Source: Phragmites australis
Taxonomy: Eukaryota > Streptophyta > Magnoliopsida > Poales > Poaceae
Direction of reading: 5' to 3'
Assembly: GCF_958298935.1 (NCBI RefSeq)
Contig: NC_084938.1
Location: forward strand, 2,425,501-2,489,500
Length of the DNA: 64,000 nucleotides
The notes beneath the pieces are model-generated. The model was not told the DNA's origin, did no database searches, and worked only from the letters and a program-made list of their open reading frames with translations. Shown here in pieces: positions 1-10,133 of the stretch. The first letter of the stretch is position 1. Each line of letters opens with the position of its first letter. The translations under genes were made by a program, and so were the position numbers.

Positions 1-801
1 TGGTAGAATTTCTCGCTTGAATCAATGATGTTAAAAAAAATCTACCCCAAATCAACTATTCCATGACGGTATGGGCTACTCCTTGCGGTTAGCGGATTCA
101 CGTCAGTAAACGCGAAACCTACCCTGACCGGCGTAGAACACCGATCGGGATGTTGTTCTACCGTCAAGGGCGCCCCCTTGCGCATGCTTGAAACAGGCCT
201 GGTGCGGGACGGGTGCTCGATGCTTCCGACTAGCCCACGCGACAGAGAGACCTGACACGCAGACGAAAAATGAAAGAGCGCGGTCGGAGCGTCAGGCGCG
301 CGAAGGGAATTATCTCTCGTTCCCATTCACAGCAGTCTTCATCGCCGCCGCAACCAGTCCTCACCATGAGCTCTTCTGCCACCACAGCAAGCCACCACCG
401 AGCACCTCACTGCCGCCACATCAAATCTGCCACCACCAGTACTGCTGCCACACCAATTGACCGCTGCCGCACCTCTGCCGCACCAATTGGCCGTTGCCGC
501 ACCTCCGCCACCCAAAACCCTTTCAGATCCATGAGCCATGAGTGTGTAGGGTAGTGGTGTTTGGGCCTTTTGTGGTGACTGTCGGGCTCGCTGTTTGCTG
601 CTGCTGTCCGCCACTCCAAGCTTCTGCAACATTGAGGGTAAGATCCATGCGTTGTGTTCTTGCTTGTATGGAGAATTTTTTTTTCTAAGGCAAATGGACC
701 AATTGACGATTTTCCACCGCTAAAAATGGGCTTCACTTATTTGTCACTGACCTATGGTCATAAACTCAGAGGGTCTATTTGTTATTAGCTTTGATGGCAT
801 T
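1..801. other. Block start, no recognised gene
   Basis: The stretch left of the solo LTR holds CCACC-rich low-complexity sequence (about 340-520) and several short overlapping open frames that are not conserved in frame between the two block copies. A possible splice donor (GAG followed by GTAAGA) lies near 637. I cannot assign a product. Confidence 0.5.
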
Positions 802-806
802 GTAAT

Positions 807-1704
807 TGTCGAGGGTAAATTCCTGACAGTGATTTCGGGGTATGTCGGATAGTGGATGCGTGAACGGTGTTTCAAGGACCGAGTGTGTCTGTGTGTAGAT
901 GAAGGATGCGGAGACACCATGGGTTATATAGGTTCGGGTCTCCTGGAGGATAACAACCCTACGTCATATGTTTTGTGTTATAGATCTCACTTGGTTACAA
1001 CGGTACTGTAGCAGTTTGCCAGAATTGATCTCTTGGTTACAGGCGGGGTCTTTATCCCTTTATATAGTAGGGAGAGGGAGAACTTACATGCGGGTTTTAC
1101 ACAGATGGCATCTGCTTATTCTAATATCTAACTCAAATCATCATTATGAAGTACCAGACATGCAACTTGCTCTGACAGCATTGTATATCGTGATGTTACG
1201 CATCGTCTTTGCTTAGCCTGTAGAGCCTTATCGTGCTGTATTTAATGCGACGGGACGGAACAGTGCCCTTCTGCACCATCCCCACCCGCTTGCCTCTTAG
1301 CGTCGTCCCCGTCCACTTGCCTCTCTGCACCATCTCCATCCACTTGCCCTGCCGGATGGCTGACAACATCTCATCTATCATGCGGCGTTGCGCCGGCCTG
1401 TAGAATCTCACTTTGTAACCTTTAATGCTACGGGATGGGACAACGCCCCATACATCGTCCATGATCTTATCCGTCGGGGCATGTGCCTAGTGAAGAGAAG
1501 CGTCCGTGCGAGTGTCCAATCCAGTCCCGCGACCAAGGGCTGGTCGTGGGTTTGTGTGAATGCGTAGCGAAATTGGTCGCTGGAGGCATTGCACTGGTCA
1601 GGTAGCTCAATGATCAATTAGAGTTTTTAGGAGATGTTCCCCTAGCTGTTTGCACCCTCGTGGGGCCTGTTAGCCGAGGTATCCCTTTATTTGATACACC
1701 GACA
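807..1704 (-). mobile_element. Solo LTR of a Ty3/gypsy element, copy A
   Basis: An 898-bp LTR beginning TGTCGAGGG and ending ACCGACA on the plus strand, with the 5-bp target duplication GTAAT at 802-806 and 1,705-1,709. It matches, with divergence, the paired LTRs of the gypsy element at 44,960-54,760: the same start, an early TTCCTGACA motif, and blocks such as CCACTTGCC and GGCCTGTTAG. In that element the coding strand is minus, so this LTR is assigned to minus. No internal coding sequence remains, which is what LTR-LTR recombination leaves. The same solo LTR at the same site in block copy B shows that insertion and loss came before the block duplicated. Confidence 0.85.
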
Positions 1705-1871
1705 GTAATCAAAGTGGCTCATGTTTTTGGTGGCAAATCATCAATTTTTCCGAGGCCAATTGTGTTGCATGTACACCAACTGGGAGAGGGGAAACATTTG
1801 TCTGACATATATTTGCTTGAACTTCCATCGTCGACATCAGCTTTGTCTCAGTGCTGCTGTCACACCATGTG

Positions 1872-2115
1872 AAAAAGATCATGGGTGATGGGTTAGGACC
1901 TGTCACCAATGAAATTATAGGTGACGGATCGTAACCGTAACCCATCACTAACGTACGTCTTTTATGTGTTAGGGAGAAAGACATAAGTGACGGGTAACCT
2001 AATTACCTGTCACTTATGTTAAAATATAAGGGATAGGTTAATACATATATGTCACTTATATTAAGATATAAGTGACATATATGTGATGAGTAAAGAGGAT
2101 ACTTGTCACTTATGT
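1872..2115. repeat. TGACGGGT/ACCTGTCAC subterminal-type repeats, copy A
   Basis: Short direct and inverted copies of a GTGACGGGT-like word (for example near 1,885, 1,930, 1,990 and 2,085) alternate with their complement ACCTGTCAC. This is the texture of subterminal repeats in CACTA-type DNA transposons. The same family occurs at 27,680-28,220 and 28,770-29,070. Clear terminal repeats could not be placed here. Confidence 0.55.
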
Positions 2116-5100
2116 GTAGGTTATCCTACAGGATTGTCATGTTTTCTGGCTATATCCTAGAGCATAGTTAGAATTTGGTAGTCGTTTTCTCCCTGCAAAC
2201 AACAGTAATATATTCAATTCGGAGATTCACCCGCAAACAACGGCAAAAATGCCCGAGGACCACCACCTGGAGATTCACCCGGAGACTTCGGAACCCAAAT
2301 AGTCTGAGTTCAACCTAGAGGTTCTAGGTGATTCTAACCAAAAATACTAGAGGACCCCCACCCGAAGGTTCACACGGAGACTCTGGAACCTGGAGGGTCC
2401 GAGTTCAACCCAGGGAATCCGGATTGTAATGTTTATCAGATATTTTACTTTTTTGTTTACTTTGTTGATGGCTTATAGATTTTATAATTAATTCATACTA
2501 AGTCCAAAAATAATGAAACTAGTTGTGTTAGCTTTGGATGAGTTTAACTACATGTTTAAAAATTTATAACTCAAGAAAATACTTTTTATAATTAATCAAT
2601 TAATTAAATGTATTAAATCTTAATTAAACCACGGTTAATTAGTACCATGCATTAAAATTATGAAACCACTTGGACAATTCAAGTTTTGATGAGTGCTATG
2701 TAGGAAAAATATGCTTTGGTATTAAAGTGTTGTTTAAATTATTGTAGTTCATTTAATCTTGATATCTAGTTTAGTTACTGTTCTTTTTTATAGCCCTTAA
2801 ATAAATCATTTATACCATAAGCATGTGTGCTTCAATTCGAGTGTTTCTTCCTGCATAATGTTCATTACCAAATTCCCATTAAAATTTTGTAGCATTTTTA
2901 TAGCATCTCTTTCATGCTCATCATTGCATACGTCCTTCGTAGTGAACGAAGGACCGAAGTGTACGCGGGTGTGATCGAGGGCGATCTAGAAATTGTTTTC
3001 CTTGCTTGTGAAGATGATCAACAAAGCACATCTAAGCATGTTGCACCCATTACTCATATGTTGTCTTTAATTTGGTAAAATATGCTATATGTATGTCATG
3101 CATGATAGTTAGTCGATGTCGCTTTTTTGGGAGTAGATCCTAATTGTTGTATTACCCTTCCTGTGTATTGTTGTCCTTTGATCCATTATAACCTTTGGTA
3201 TAGCACTCAATGGTCTAACTTAAAATTAATATGTTATGCTTAGCAAGGCTTAGGTCGTCAGTAGAAGTCGAGCAGTGGTTCAACCATCGTTCATGAGCTT
3301 AGGTTACATTTTTGTTCTCAAAGATGATGATGATGGGATGTGTAAGTCAATGAGGATGAGACGAGATTCAGGCAGGCAATAGGGATGGCTCAAGAAGGGA
3401 GTCTTGAATGTTATAGGCCCGCTTGAATCAATTAAGCACCGTTCATTGTTGATGTTAGCTCTAGCACTTTCTGTACTTACCACGTGTCGATATAATGGTA
3501 AGATAAACTAAATACCTTTTATAGCTATGACCTTTTGGCTTGTGGCTATGGTGTCGTGGGCATAATAGGTTATAGAGGTAATGTTGGAAAGGTATTATGG
3601 ACATAATTGGCTTGTAGAGATATCTAGTTTACTCGAGGGATAATTCTAGGTACCTCTACACCTTTAAGCGTAACTAGGGTGCTCCGGGAGTAGCCCTAGT
3701 GGACCTCTGCACATATAGGCGCATGTTCAAATGGTCGAGCCTCAATTGGAAAAGTTGACACAGGTACCCCCTTATGTGCATTTTAGCAGGTGGCACAAGC
3801 CGAATGGTCCTCGTGTCATGTGGGTAAAGATGTACCCCTGTAGGGTGTAAGAACAATTCGAATTGCCACACTATCAGTCATGAGCACGCTATTGTCCATC
3901 CGTATCAATCATAGAGTTTTGTTATTGGGATGTTGTGATGGAATATTGGGACATAGCTCGTGATATTGATGAAGAGTTGATATGGTACCAGTTACAACTT
4001 TGTTTTTTTGATGATCTCAAGATGCAAGGGTATTTTTGTTAGGTGTAGATGCTTACACTTGTGTCCAAATCACTTTTGCACATGAAGTTACTTAAGTTTT
4101 GTAGCTAAGTCCTTGCTAATTACCCATATGTATTCTCCTTGGAGTCGAACTATTTATAAGTTCTCATTATGGATTAAGTCTTGCGAGTACCTTCGTACTC
4201 ACGTGCTTTGTTTGCTTTTCAAGTGAGGAAGATTTAGTATTTGGCTACTTTATACCTGCCGATGTTGGTGACGGACAAGAGTAGTGTCATTCTACTCGTG
4301 TGTTGTTATTTTGGGGTGGAGCCTTAGGGCAAATGGCGCTACCCATCCTTTGTCGTCATGTAACTTATTTCGCTGCGTAGCTATTCTAGCAAATGTTCAA
4401 GTTATGTATTTTGTTGTAAAGTTTAATCTACTTAAAAGCTTATAACTTAATTTAATTACTCACTCTTTATTATGTCTTGTGATAATGTGCTTGTTTTAAA
4501 GGCGTGCGTTCTAATTCTGGAAGTAAACACATGACGGGACTACCGGAATGGTATTCCGGTTAATCATTGTGGGTGTGGTTATGGAAAATGATCGTCTTAA
4601 TAATTAGCTCAAATACTATTTAGATGGTTCCTCACATATATCTTCATTTATGAGCACTTATGTTTGAGGATTGTGCTGACCGGTAGATTGGATCTTCATT
4701 TCAGTTTGTAGGCTGGATTTGTTGCTCTCTGTCTGCTATTATTGTGATATTATGCCATTCTGAAGATTGATCCTTGAAGTAGACGAAACAGTACTATAAT
4801 AAGTTAAGAGGTGGTACGAGATCACATGTTTTCAGAATTATAGGCAGAAACTTATAAGATTGTTTTGGAGATTGTTTTGGCATATTTAAGTCACTACTTA
4901 TACTTCATGATGATGGTTTATGCTTGAACTGAAATAAAATATCTTAATTTCATCATTGAGGTTGAACTAATTTGTATATCATATGTTTGTTTGCTTTGTT
5001 TTCTGAACTACAGTTTATTCTTGAACTGAAATGAACGATGCTTTGCCCATGTTGCTTGAGTTGTAAAAGTCTTTTAGTGTACTCCTTGTTTGATATACAT

Positions 5101-5165
5101 TGATTTATTTTTTATGATTATAACCTAACTCCACAATTGTATAATAAATATACAGATAAATATAA
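2116..5165. other. Degenerate sequence without recognised gene, copy A
   Basis: About 3 kb of AT-rich sequence with only short frames. Some frames agree between the copies, such as the stretch encoding VIEGDLEIV at about 2,970-3,000 and its counterpart near 37,920, but I recognise no domain. The part at about 3,600-4,600, ending with a segment around GGACTACCGGAATGG near 4,540, has the feel of an old LTR, but no matching ends were found. It probably includes the upstream part of the CACTA relic whose transposase start lies just downstream. Confidence 0.35.
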
Positions 5166-5330
5166 TTGATGGCAGATCGTGGGTGGATATATAGTGGTTG
5201 GAAGCGTGGTAGGCCATCAAATGAATGGGTTGATAAAACAAATGAGTTCTTGGATCATGCTTTCTCGATACATTATTTAGTTGAGTCTGATACAATCAAG
5301 TGTCATTTTTCCATATTCCAAGAACTCCAT
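5166..5330 (+). pseudogene. CACTA transposase (TNP2) N-terminal fragment, copy A
   Basis: The plus-strand frame contains RGWIYSGWKRGRPSNEW followed by VDKTNEFLDHAF, the pattern of the transposase-associated domain at the N-terminus of plant CACTA TNP2 transposases (M-DR-WIY-G-R...EW...FL-FA). The Cys-rich end of that domain is missing: after about 50 residues the frame runs into unrelated sequence. The main tnp2 catalytic region is absent, so this is a remnant. A CACTA 3' end of matching orientation lies 0.8-0.9 kb downstream. Confidence 0.7.
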
Positions 5331-5610
5331 GCCAACTGCCGCGGTGAAGGAGCTGGAGAAGAGCTGCTGCAAGACCTCCAACACTGGCTGCTCTCGCTGT
5401 GTCCAGTCCCTGCAAAAGGTCCTCTCCTTTCTTGCTCTTTTTTGGCTGCATGATTAGTACCGTGTGCATGTTTCCTATGTTCTTCTTTCCCTTTCCATAA
5501 TGTACTTCCAGATCCCAAAACCAATGGAATTGAAAGTAGGTGGGACAGCCTGGATGAGGAATTTTGGATTGATGTACATTTTGTTATCCTTGGTCGATCA
5601 AGTCTGAAAT
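5331..5610 (+). other. Possible captured exons inside the CACTA relic, copy A
   Basis: Directly after the transposase fragment, a plus-strand frame reads TAAVKELEKSCC and continues with a CC-x6-C-x2-C cysteine pattern up to CAAAAG|GT, a plausible splice donor near 5,420. A second frame starting after a CCAG near 5,512 reads PKPMELKVGGTAWMRNF. The first frame is largely kept in block copy B, with two codon changes inside the Cys segment. It does not fit TNP2. I cannot name the source gene; a cysteine-rich secreted or GPI-anchored plant protein is a guess. Capture of host exons by a CACTA element is inference. Confidence 0.35.
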
Positions 5611-5920
5611 TGAATCTGAACACTTTTATCTTCTCTAAGCTTTTGCCATGCAGAATCGAAGAACACCCTTGATAGAACTAACATTTAGAATGGATCTTTA
5701 TACTTTTCTATGGTGAATTCAGCTTCGAACTTTGAATATGCAAAGACTTGCTCCTCCATCTTCTTTCAGATATGAAAATTGATTTTTCGTGTTTTCCATA
5801 TCCTTATTGTTGCTATGTTTTAGCAGCGGTGCTTCGTTCAGCACTGTGTGGCTCATTCATCGCATTAAGATTAACACTTATTGGTCGATCATGCAAGCTT
5901 TTTTCAACCCTGTTATATGT

Positions 5921-6097
5921 ATTAGTACCGGTTGGTAGTAAGAACCGGCACTGATAGTGTCAATATCGATACTGGTTCTCTGTTAGGAACCTGCACTGAT
6001 AATTATGGATTATTAGTACCGAATAATTAGTGCTGGTTTAAAAATCGTCACTGATGACGTTTTTGAGCCGGCACCGATAACCATTTCAATAGTAGTA
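5921..6097 (+). mobile_element. 3' terminal region of a CACTA relic, copy A
   Basis: Repeats of the type GAACCGGCACTGAT and its complement lead to the terminus TTTCAATAGTAGTA. Reverse-complemented, this matches the 10,134 end of the large CACTA element (CACTACTATAGAAATGGT...). The terminal G of GTAGTG has become A. Together with the TNP2 start at 5,166 it marks the tail of a deleted plus-strand CACTA element present in both blocks. Confidence 0.65.
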
Positions 6098-6616
6098 CCA
6101 TGACTAGGGAGATAATAAAACAAGACAGCTCAATTTGTTGTAAACTTTGTAATTGTTGGAATGTTGTAAACAGCTCGGAGTAAACTTTGCTAAATGAAAC
6201 ACCGAAATGTTAGAATTAATTTTGTCGACTGTCATTTTTTCTCATGTTTGATGTTACATGGTAAGCATGGAGTGAGTAGTTTGGTTGCATTCGACTTCAC
6301 GGGCCTGGTCAGCCGCATGTTGCGTGTGAAAGGAGTTGTGGTGCACATAGCTGAGTCATAAGCATGTCATTTGATGTTTTGTCACTTTGTTATTTGGTAA
6401 GTAGCAAATTTACTATTTGACCTACAGTTTATACTTATGACCTCTATTTATCAGACTTAACGGAAAATTGTCACTCTGATACAGTAATAAAAAATTAAAT
6501 ATTCCGTCGTAAGCCTGGCATGTATAGCAGATCAAGTTTTTAAACTCCGGACTTAATGTATGGAGTGGGTTTTTCTCCAACAAACACGTGTGTTGTGTGA
6601 AAGATCGGAGAGAACT

Positions 6617-6665
6617 TACTGCCAGAAAATGGGAGATCGGGCAGTTTTCCCATTTTCTGGTAGTG
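6617..6665. mobile_element. 49-bp CACTA remnant (two TIRs almost end to end), copy A
   Basis: Two 20-bp inverted arms (GCCAGAAAATGGGAGA... and its complement ending CTGGTAGTG) are separated by about 9 bp and flanked on both sides by ACT. In copy B (41,566-41,614) the left arm still begins CACTACC; here it has decayed to TACTGCC. Nearly perfect arms, CACTA/TAGTG ends and a 3-bp target duplication identify a CACTA element that has lost all interior sequence. It lies 3' of the decarboxylase gene, beyond its likely poly(A) signal. Confidence 0.75.
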
Positions 6666-6733
6666 ACTACAACACTGTCGAGTAAAACATAACCTGTTCT
6701 TCTATAATGGTATGAAAAATTGGCTTTAATTAC

Positions 6734-6739
6734 TTTATT
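6734..6739 (-). promoter_or_regulatory. Candidate poly(A) signal of decarboxylase copy A
   Basis: AATAAA on the minus strand about 85 bases after the stop codon. The same hexamer is at the same place in copy B (41,683-41,688) and downstream of the broken third copy (25,635-25,640). That conservation supports a real 3' end signal. Confidence 0.55.
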
Positions 6740-6823
6740 CACTTTCGGCAAAACAAAATGAATCGAACATGCATCGCAATACAAAAATACTCGTGCATCC
6801 GCTATATACGCTACACATATATA

Positions 6824-8371
6824 CTACTCTGCATCAATCTGTCCCTTCATGATCTCAGCGGTCGTCTTCTTGATGAGCTCCCACGCGCTCCGGACGTGCC
6901 TCTCCTCCTGCAGTGATGACCCCACCGCGAACCGCAGCACCAACTTACCGCCGACCACCGTGTGTGCCAGGTAAGCCTTCCCGGTCCTGTTCAGGCGCTC
7001 CATGAGGTCGCGGTTGGCCTCGTCGGCGTCCCCCTCCGTCATGGCGCCGCGGGGCTTGATCCTGAAGCAGACGAGCGCGAAGTTCCTCGGCACCACGACC
7101 TCGAACCGGTCGTCGGCTCGCACGGACTCCTCGAACATCTTGGCCATGGCGACATCGCTCCGGATGTGCTCCTGGAGCTTGGCGGCGCCGTAGGTGCGCA
7201 TGACCATCCAGAGCTTGAGCCCGCGGAAGCGGCGGCCAACGCCGACCTGCATGTCCTTGAGGTCAGTGACGGTGCCGGACTCGCTGGCGTCGTTCTTGAG
7301 GTACTCCGGGTTGGTCTCTAGCGAGTCAGTGAGCCGGTTCGTGTCGCGCACCCACAGGCAGGTGCAGTCCAGGCACGTGAGCAGCCACTTGTGCGGGCTC
7401 ATGCTGATGGAATCCACGCGCTCCACGCCATTCAGGTGGTGCCGGAACTCAGGGCAGATGCACGCGCTGCCGGCATAAGCAGCGTCGATGTGAACCCATG
7501 CATTAAACAGGGCGGCAACATCAGCAATGGCTCCGACAGGATCGACAGCGTTGGACGATGTGGTGCCGACGGTCGCACATATGTAGGTTGGCACGAGGCC
7601 GGCGTCGACGTCTGCCTGCATGATCTGCAACAACTTGGCCGGGTTGAGAGCATAGTCTGTCTCCGGGCCAGTGGGGATGGACCGGATGTTGGCAGGATCG
7701 AAACCGGCAAGGCGGCATGCCTTGAAGAACGTGGAGTGAGTCTGGTCGGCGGCATACACAGCCAGGCGCGGGAGCCCAGACACGCCGTTAGACCCGCTTC
7801 GACGCAGAGCAGCATCACGGGCTGCGACAAGCGTGACGAGCATGGCCTCGCTGGTCGTCCCGAGGATGACGCCGCCACCGGTGCCACGTCCGGCGCTTGT
7901 GCGGTTCATGAAGCTCGTGGGCAGACGCAGGAGCTGCGCGAGCCAGTCGAGCGCGAGCACCTCCATCTCGGTGGCCGCCGGCGCCGCCTGCCACGTGAAC
8001 CCGACGGTGTTCATCGCTGAGGCGATGAGGTCACCGGCGATAGCCGCAGCGCTGTTCGTCGATGGGAAGAACGCAAAGAAGTTGGGGCTGGCCCAGTGCG
8101 TCATGCCAGGGACGACAGAGGTCTTGAGCTCCTTCATGGTGACTTCGAATGGCGCCGAGTAACTGGGCGGCGCGGCACCGAGCTCGTCCTGGAGGTATCC
8201 TGGCTTGACGTCGGGGAGCACGGGCATGGACTCAATGGACTTGTAGTAGTCGGAGATGAAGTCAACGGTCTTGTGGAGGTAGGAGCGGACGTCCTCGGGG
8301 TTAAGGGGCTGGAAGCCGGCCTCGTCGCCGAAGGCAGAGAAGGCGGTAGGGTTGGTGTCCAAGCTGCCCAT
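6824..8371 (-). CDS. TDC: Aromatic L-amino acid decarboxylase (tryptophan decarboxylase type), copy A
   Basis: A 515-residue, intronless, PLP-dependent group II decarboxylase, the usual length for plant TDC/TyDC, acting in the cytosol. It should remove CO2 from tryptophan to give tryptamine. Visible landmarks: the N-terminal start MGSLDTNPTAFSAFG as in cereal TDCs; QTH with H212, which stacks on PLP; HIDAAYAG with D296, which binds the pyridine nitrogen; SPHKW with the PLP lysine K328; the active-loop tyrosine Y357 in NPEYLKN, typical of true decarboxylases where aldehyde synthases have Phe; and G379 in QVGVGRRF, the glycine linked to indolic substrates (phenolic-preferring TyDCs have Ser). 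The start was chosen at the ATG in GCCATGG context; the open frame continues upstream through what should be 5' UTR, but without an ATG. A TATA box and an AATAAA frame the gene. No break is seen, so it is probably functional. Tyrosine or phenylalanine as the substrate cannot be excluded. Confidence 0.93.
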   Translation of the reverse strand: MGSLDTNPTAFSAFGDEAGFQPLNPEDVRSYLHKTVDFISDYYKSIESMPVLPDVKPGYLQDELGAAPPSYSAPFEVTMKELKTSVVPGMTHWASPNFFAFFPSTNSAAAIAGDLIASAMNTVGFTWQAAPAATEMEVLALDWLAQLLRLPTSFMNRTSAGRGTGGGVILGTTSEAMLVTLVAARDAALRRSGSNGVSGLPRLAVYAADQTHSTFFKACRLAGFDPANIRSIPTGPETDYALNPAKLLQIMQADVDAGLVPTYICATVGTTSSNAVDPVGAIADVAALFNAWVHIDAAYAGSACICPEFRHHLNGVERVDSISMSPHKWLLTCLDCTCLWVRDTNRLTDSLETNPEYLKNDASESGTVTDLKDMQVGVGRRFRGLKLWMVMRTYGAAKLQEHIRSDVAMAKMFEESVRADDRFEVVVPRNFALVCFRIKPRGAMTEGDADEANRDLMERLNRTGKAYLAHTVVGGKLVLRFAVGSSLQEERHVRSAWELIKKTTAEIMKGQIDAE

Positions 8372-8541
8372 GGCTGGCGTACGACTTTGTTTGAGACGTG
8401 CAGAGGTGTGCTTAATTTGTAGCCGAAACGAAGCTCTAGAGAACAAGGACGAAGCTGCAGCTAGAGTTAGCTGGACTGCTTGGTGTTGCTTGATTGCTTG
8501 CTGGAGCTTGGTGATGAGAAGCTGGGAGTTCGGATGGGTGG

Positions 8542-8549
8542 TTATATAG
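8542..8549 (-). promoter_or_regulatory. TATA box of decarboxylase copy A
   Basis: CTATATAA on the minus strand, about 172 bases upstream of the ATG. Copy B has a matching CTATATAG at 43,489-43,496 in conserved surroundings (GGGTGG...AAGTGGCGTGGCGAAGTGGGCG). A start about 30 bases downstream would give a 5' UTR of roughly 140 nt. Confidence 0.65.
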
Positions 8550-8740
8550 AGGAAGTGGCGTGGCGAAGTGGGCGTTGCACGGGTCGTACGTGCGAGCCAA
8601 ACGAAACAAGGAGGGTTGGTGAGAGGCTCGCCGGGCCGAAGCGGCGACTTGTCAGCGCAACACAACTCAAGCAGTCAGCTGCGTCGGAGTTTGGGAGTCA
8701 AGGCGGATGAGGCGCATCGGCATCACGTTCACACGTGCGT

Positions 8741-8982
8741 GCCACTAACCAGATTGTGTCAGGCTTCCAAACATCGTCGGTAACCATTGGCGATTGTATC
8801 CTCACCGTATTTATAAGTAGATTGGTTTTCGTTCAAACTTAAATTCAAAATTTAAAAAATCAAAATTTTGATGAAATTCATCCGATTTTCATTGAATTTC
8901 ACCAAATTACTGTGCAATTATAGCGGTTACTGCCGGCAGACGGTTTTCGGTGGTCAAACACATTTGTTAACCTTGAATTGTG
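8741..8982. mobile_element. Insertion in the upstream region, copy A only
   Basis: Aligning the two blocks, copy B runs directly from GTGCCTTTTAGTGG into TCATCACGTCGCTATA, while copy A has about 240 extra bases between the matching words. The extra piece contains GGTAACC and GCGGTTAC motifs and AAATTCAAAATTT runs, like the hAT-type insertion at 25,880-27,027. I read it as a small hAT-derived element, but its exact ends are not clear. It sits about 370-610 bases upstream of the copy A start codon. Confidence 0.45.
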
Positions 8983-9328
8983 CTCATCGCGTCGCTATGA
9001 GAAAAATATTTTCGAAAGGAATTTTTTGGTTTTTCAGGTTTTGTGCCAAGTAAAACCACACGTTGATTTCGCTCGAGCTCTGCAATCGCGCGCCGGGCGA
9101 CACAAACATCTCCGGTAAGGACCGCGAAATAATTTCGTGTATCTACAGATCGTTTTCTACATGCACACCAACGTCAAGGGACAGTGGGTTTAGTCAGATG
9201 ACGCGTTGATCCATTGAGAGCGACTTGGTCGAACGTATGCATATAACGCGTACGCGCAGCGAACTAGCGACTCAACCACACTAAAAACGTTACTAACATG
9301 CATGCATGTCTGCTATAAATAGCCAGAT

Positions 9329-9382
9329 AGATACGTATACGTATGTATCATCGAACATGTCGATACATACGTATATGTATCT
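9329..9382. repeat. Inverted repeat, 21-bp arms
   Basis: AGATACGTATACGTATGTATC at 9,329-9,349 is mirrored by its complement at 9,362-9,382 with one mismatch and a 12-base loop. A CTATAAATA box lies about 10 bases upstream on the plus strand (9,313-9,321). The arms are low in complexity (TACGTA words). Confidence 0.6.
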
Positions 9383-9634
9383 AGTCGGCTTTTAGAGATA
9401 GAGCCAGTCTGACTGCAACTGTTATAGCATGCGTTCATGTCCCTGTAGCCCGGGAACGTACGCACGCATGCATGGTGACGACCTGCGACCTCGAGCGAGC
9501 TAGTCAAGCGAGAGACAGATTTAATTGTGTCCAAGCATTTGTAAGCCCAAATTCAAACATGCAGAGATGTACATGTACGTCCTCTTGCTTGTTAACTCAT
9601 TAAATAGACATTATTCACATCGTTTGAATTATAG

Positions 9635-10133
9635 AATACATTAGAAGAGAGATTTGAAAAGAAATTGAGTTATTGGAATGTAAGCTTTGTGTCTGCACGG
9701 GACCAATTAGTACTCATAAATTTAGTCTTAAGTAGCTTTCTGATGTTTATGATATTTTTCTTTGATATTCCTCGAGGGTTGTTGAAGAGACTAGACTAAA
9801 TATGATCCAGATTCTTTTAGCGAGGCTTGTGCGATGGAATATCTTATGCCAACCAAAAGACAAGGGTGGATTAGAAATTACCAATCTATCGATCCAAAAT
9901 AACTGCCTCCTCAGCAAATGGCTCTATAAGCTTCTAAACGAGGATGGGGCTTAATAAAGGTTACTCAGCAAGAAATACTTAGGTAATAATGCACTCACTT
10001 AGGTGGAAGAAAAACCAGGTGATTCCCAATTCTGGACGGGCCTTATGAAAATCAAGGGTGAATTCCTCAAATTGGGTTCTTTTCACATATAGGACGGAAC
10101 TCATATTAGATTTTAGAACGACAAGTGGTTATA
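9635..10133 (+). pseudogene. LINE (L1-type) reverse transcriptase relic, part 1
   Basis: Plus-strand frames read EKKLSYW, LVLINLVLSSFLMFM, IPRGLLKRLD, WNILCQPKDKGGLEI and LLSKWLYKLL, the order found between the end of the RT domain and the zf-RVT region of plant non-LTR retrotransposons. Stops and frame changes make it a relic. It is cut at 10,133, inside the conserved IRF-ND-KWL segment, by the large CACTA element, and it resumes at 20,541. The 5' part of the LINE is not seen. Confidence 0.75.

Larger units (their letters stand above)
1..9050. repeat. Segmental duplication, copy A (left end outside window)
   Basis: Base 1 onward reads almost the same as 34,903 onward, and the match runs through the whole decarboxylase gene to about 9,050, pairing with about 43,770. 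Both copies share the same order: low-complexity start, solo LTR, TGACGGGT-type repeats, CACTA relic, 49-bp CACTA remnant, decarboxylase gene on the minus strand. Differences are scattered substitutions and small indels, plus about 240 bp present only in copy A upstream of the gene and about 44 bp only in copy B near 36,985-37,030. The left boundary cannot be placed because copy A runs off the window. Origin by unequal crossing over or another duplication route is inference. Confidence 0.93.

Noticed and set aside
8372..8665. Upstream extension of the decarboxylase frame to 613 residues
   Set aside because: The extension begins at TTG, not ATG, runs through the TATA box, and is not conserved in copy B. 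Cereal TDCs start at MGSLDTNP.
6962..8710. Long plus-strand open frames such as 7,391-8,020 (209 residues)
   Set aside because: They lie antisense to the decarboxylase gene; its high G+C third positions create open frames on the other strand. The same shadows appear at 41,707-43,326.
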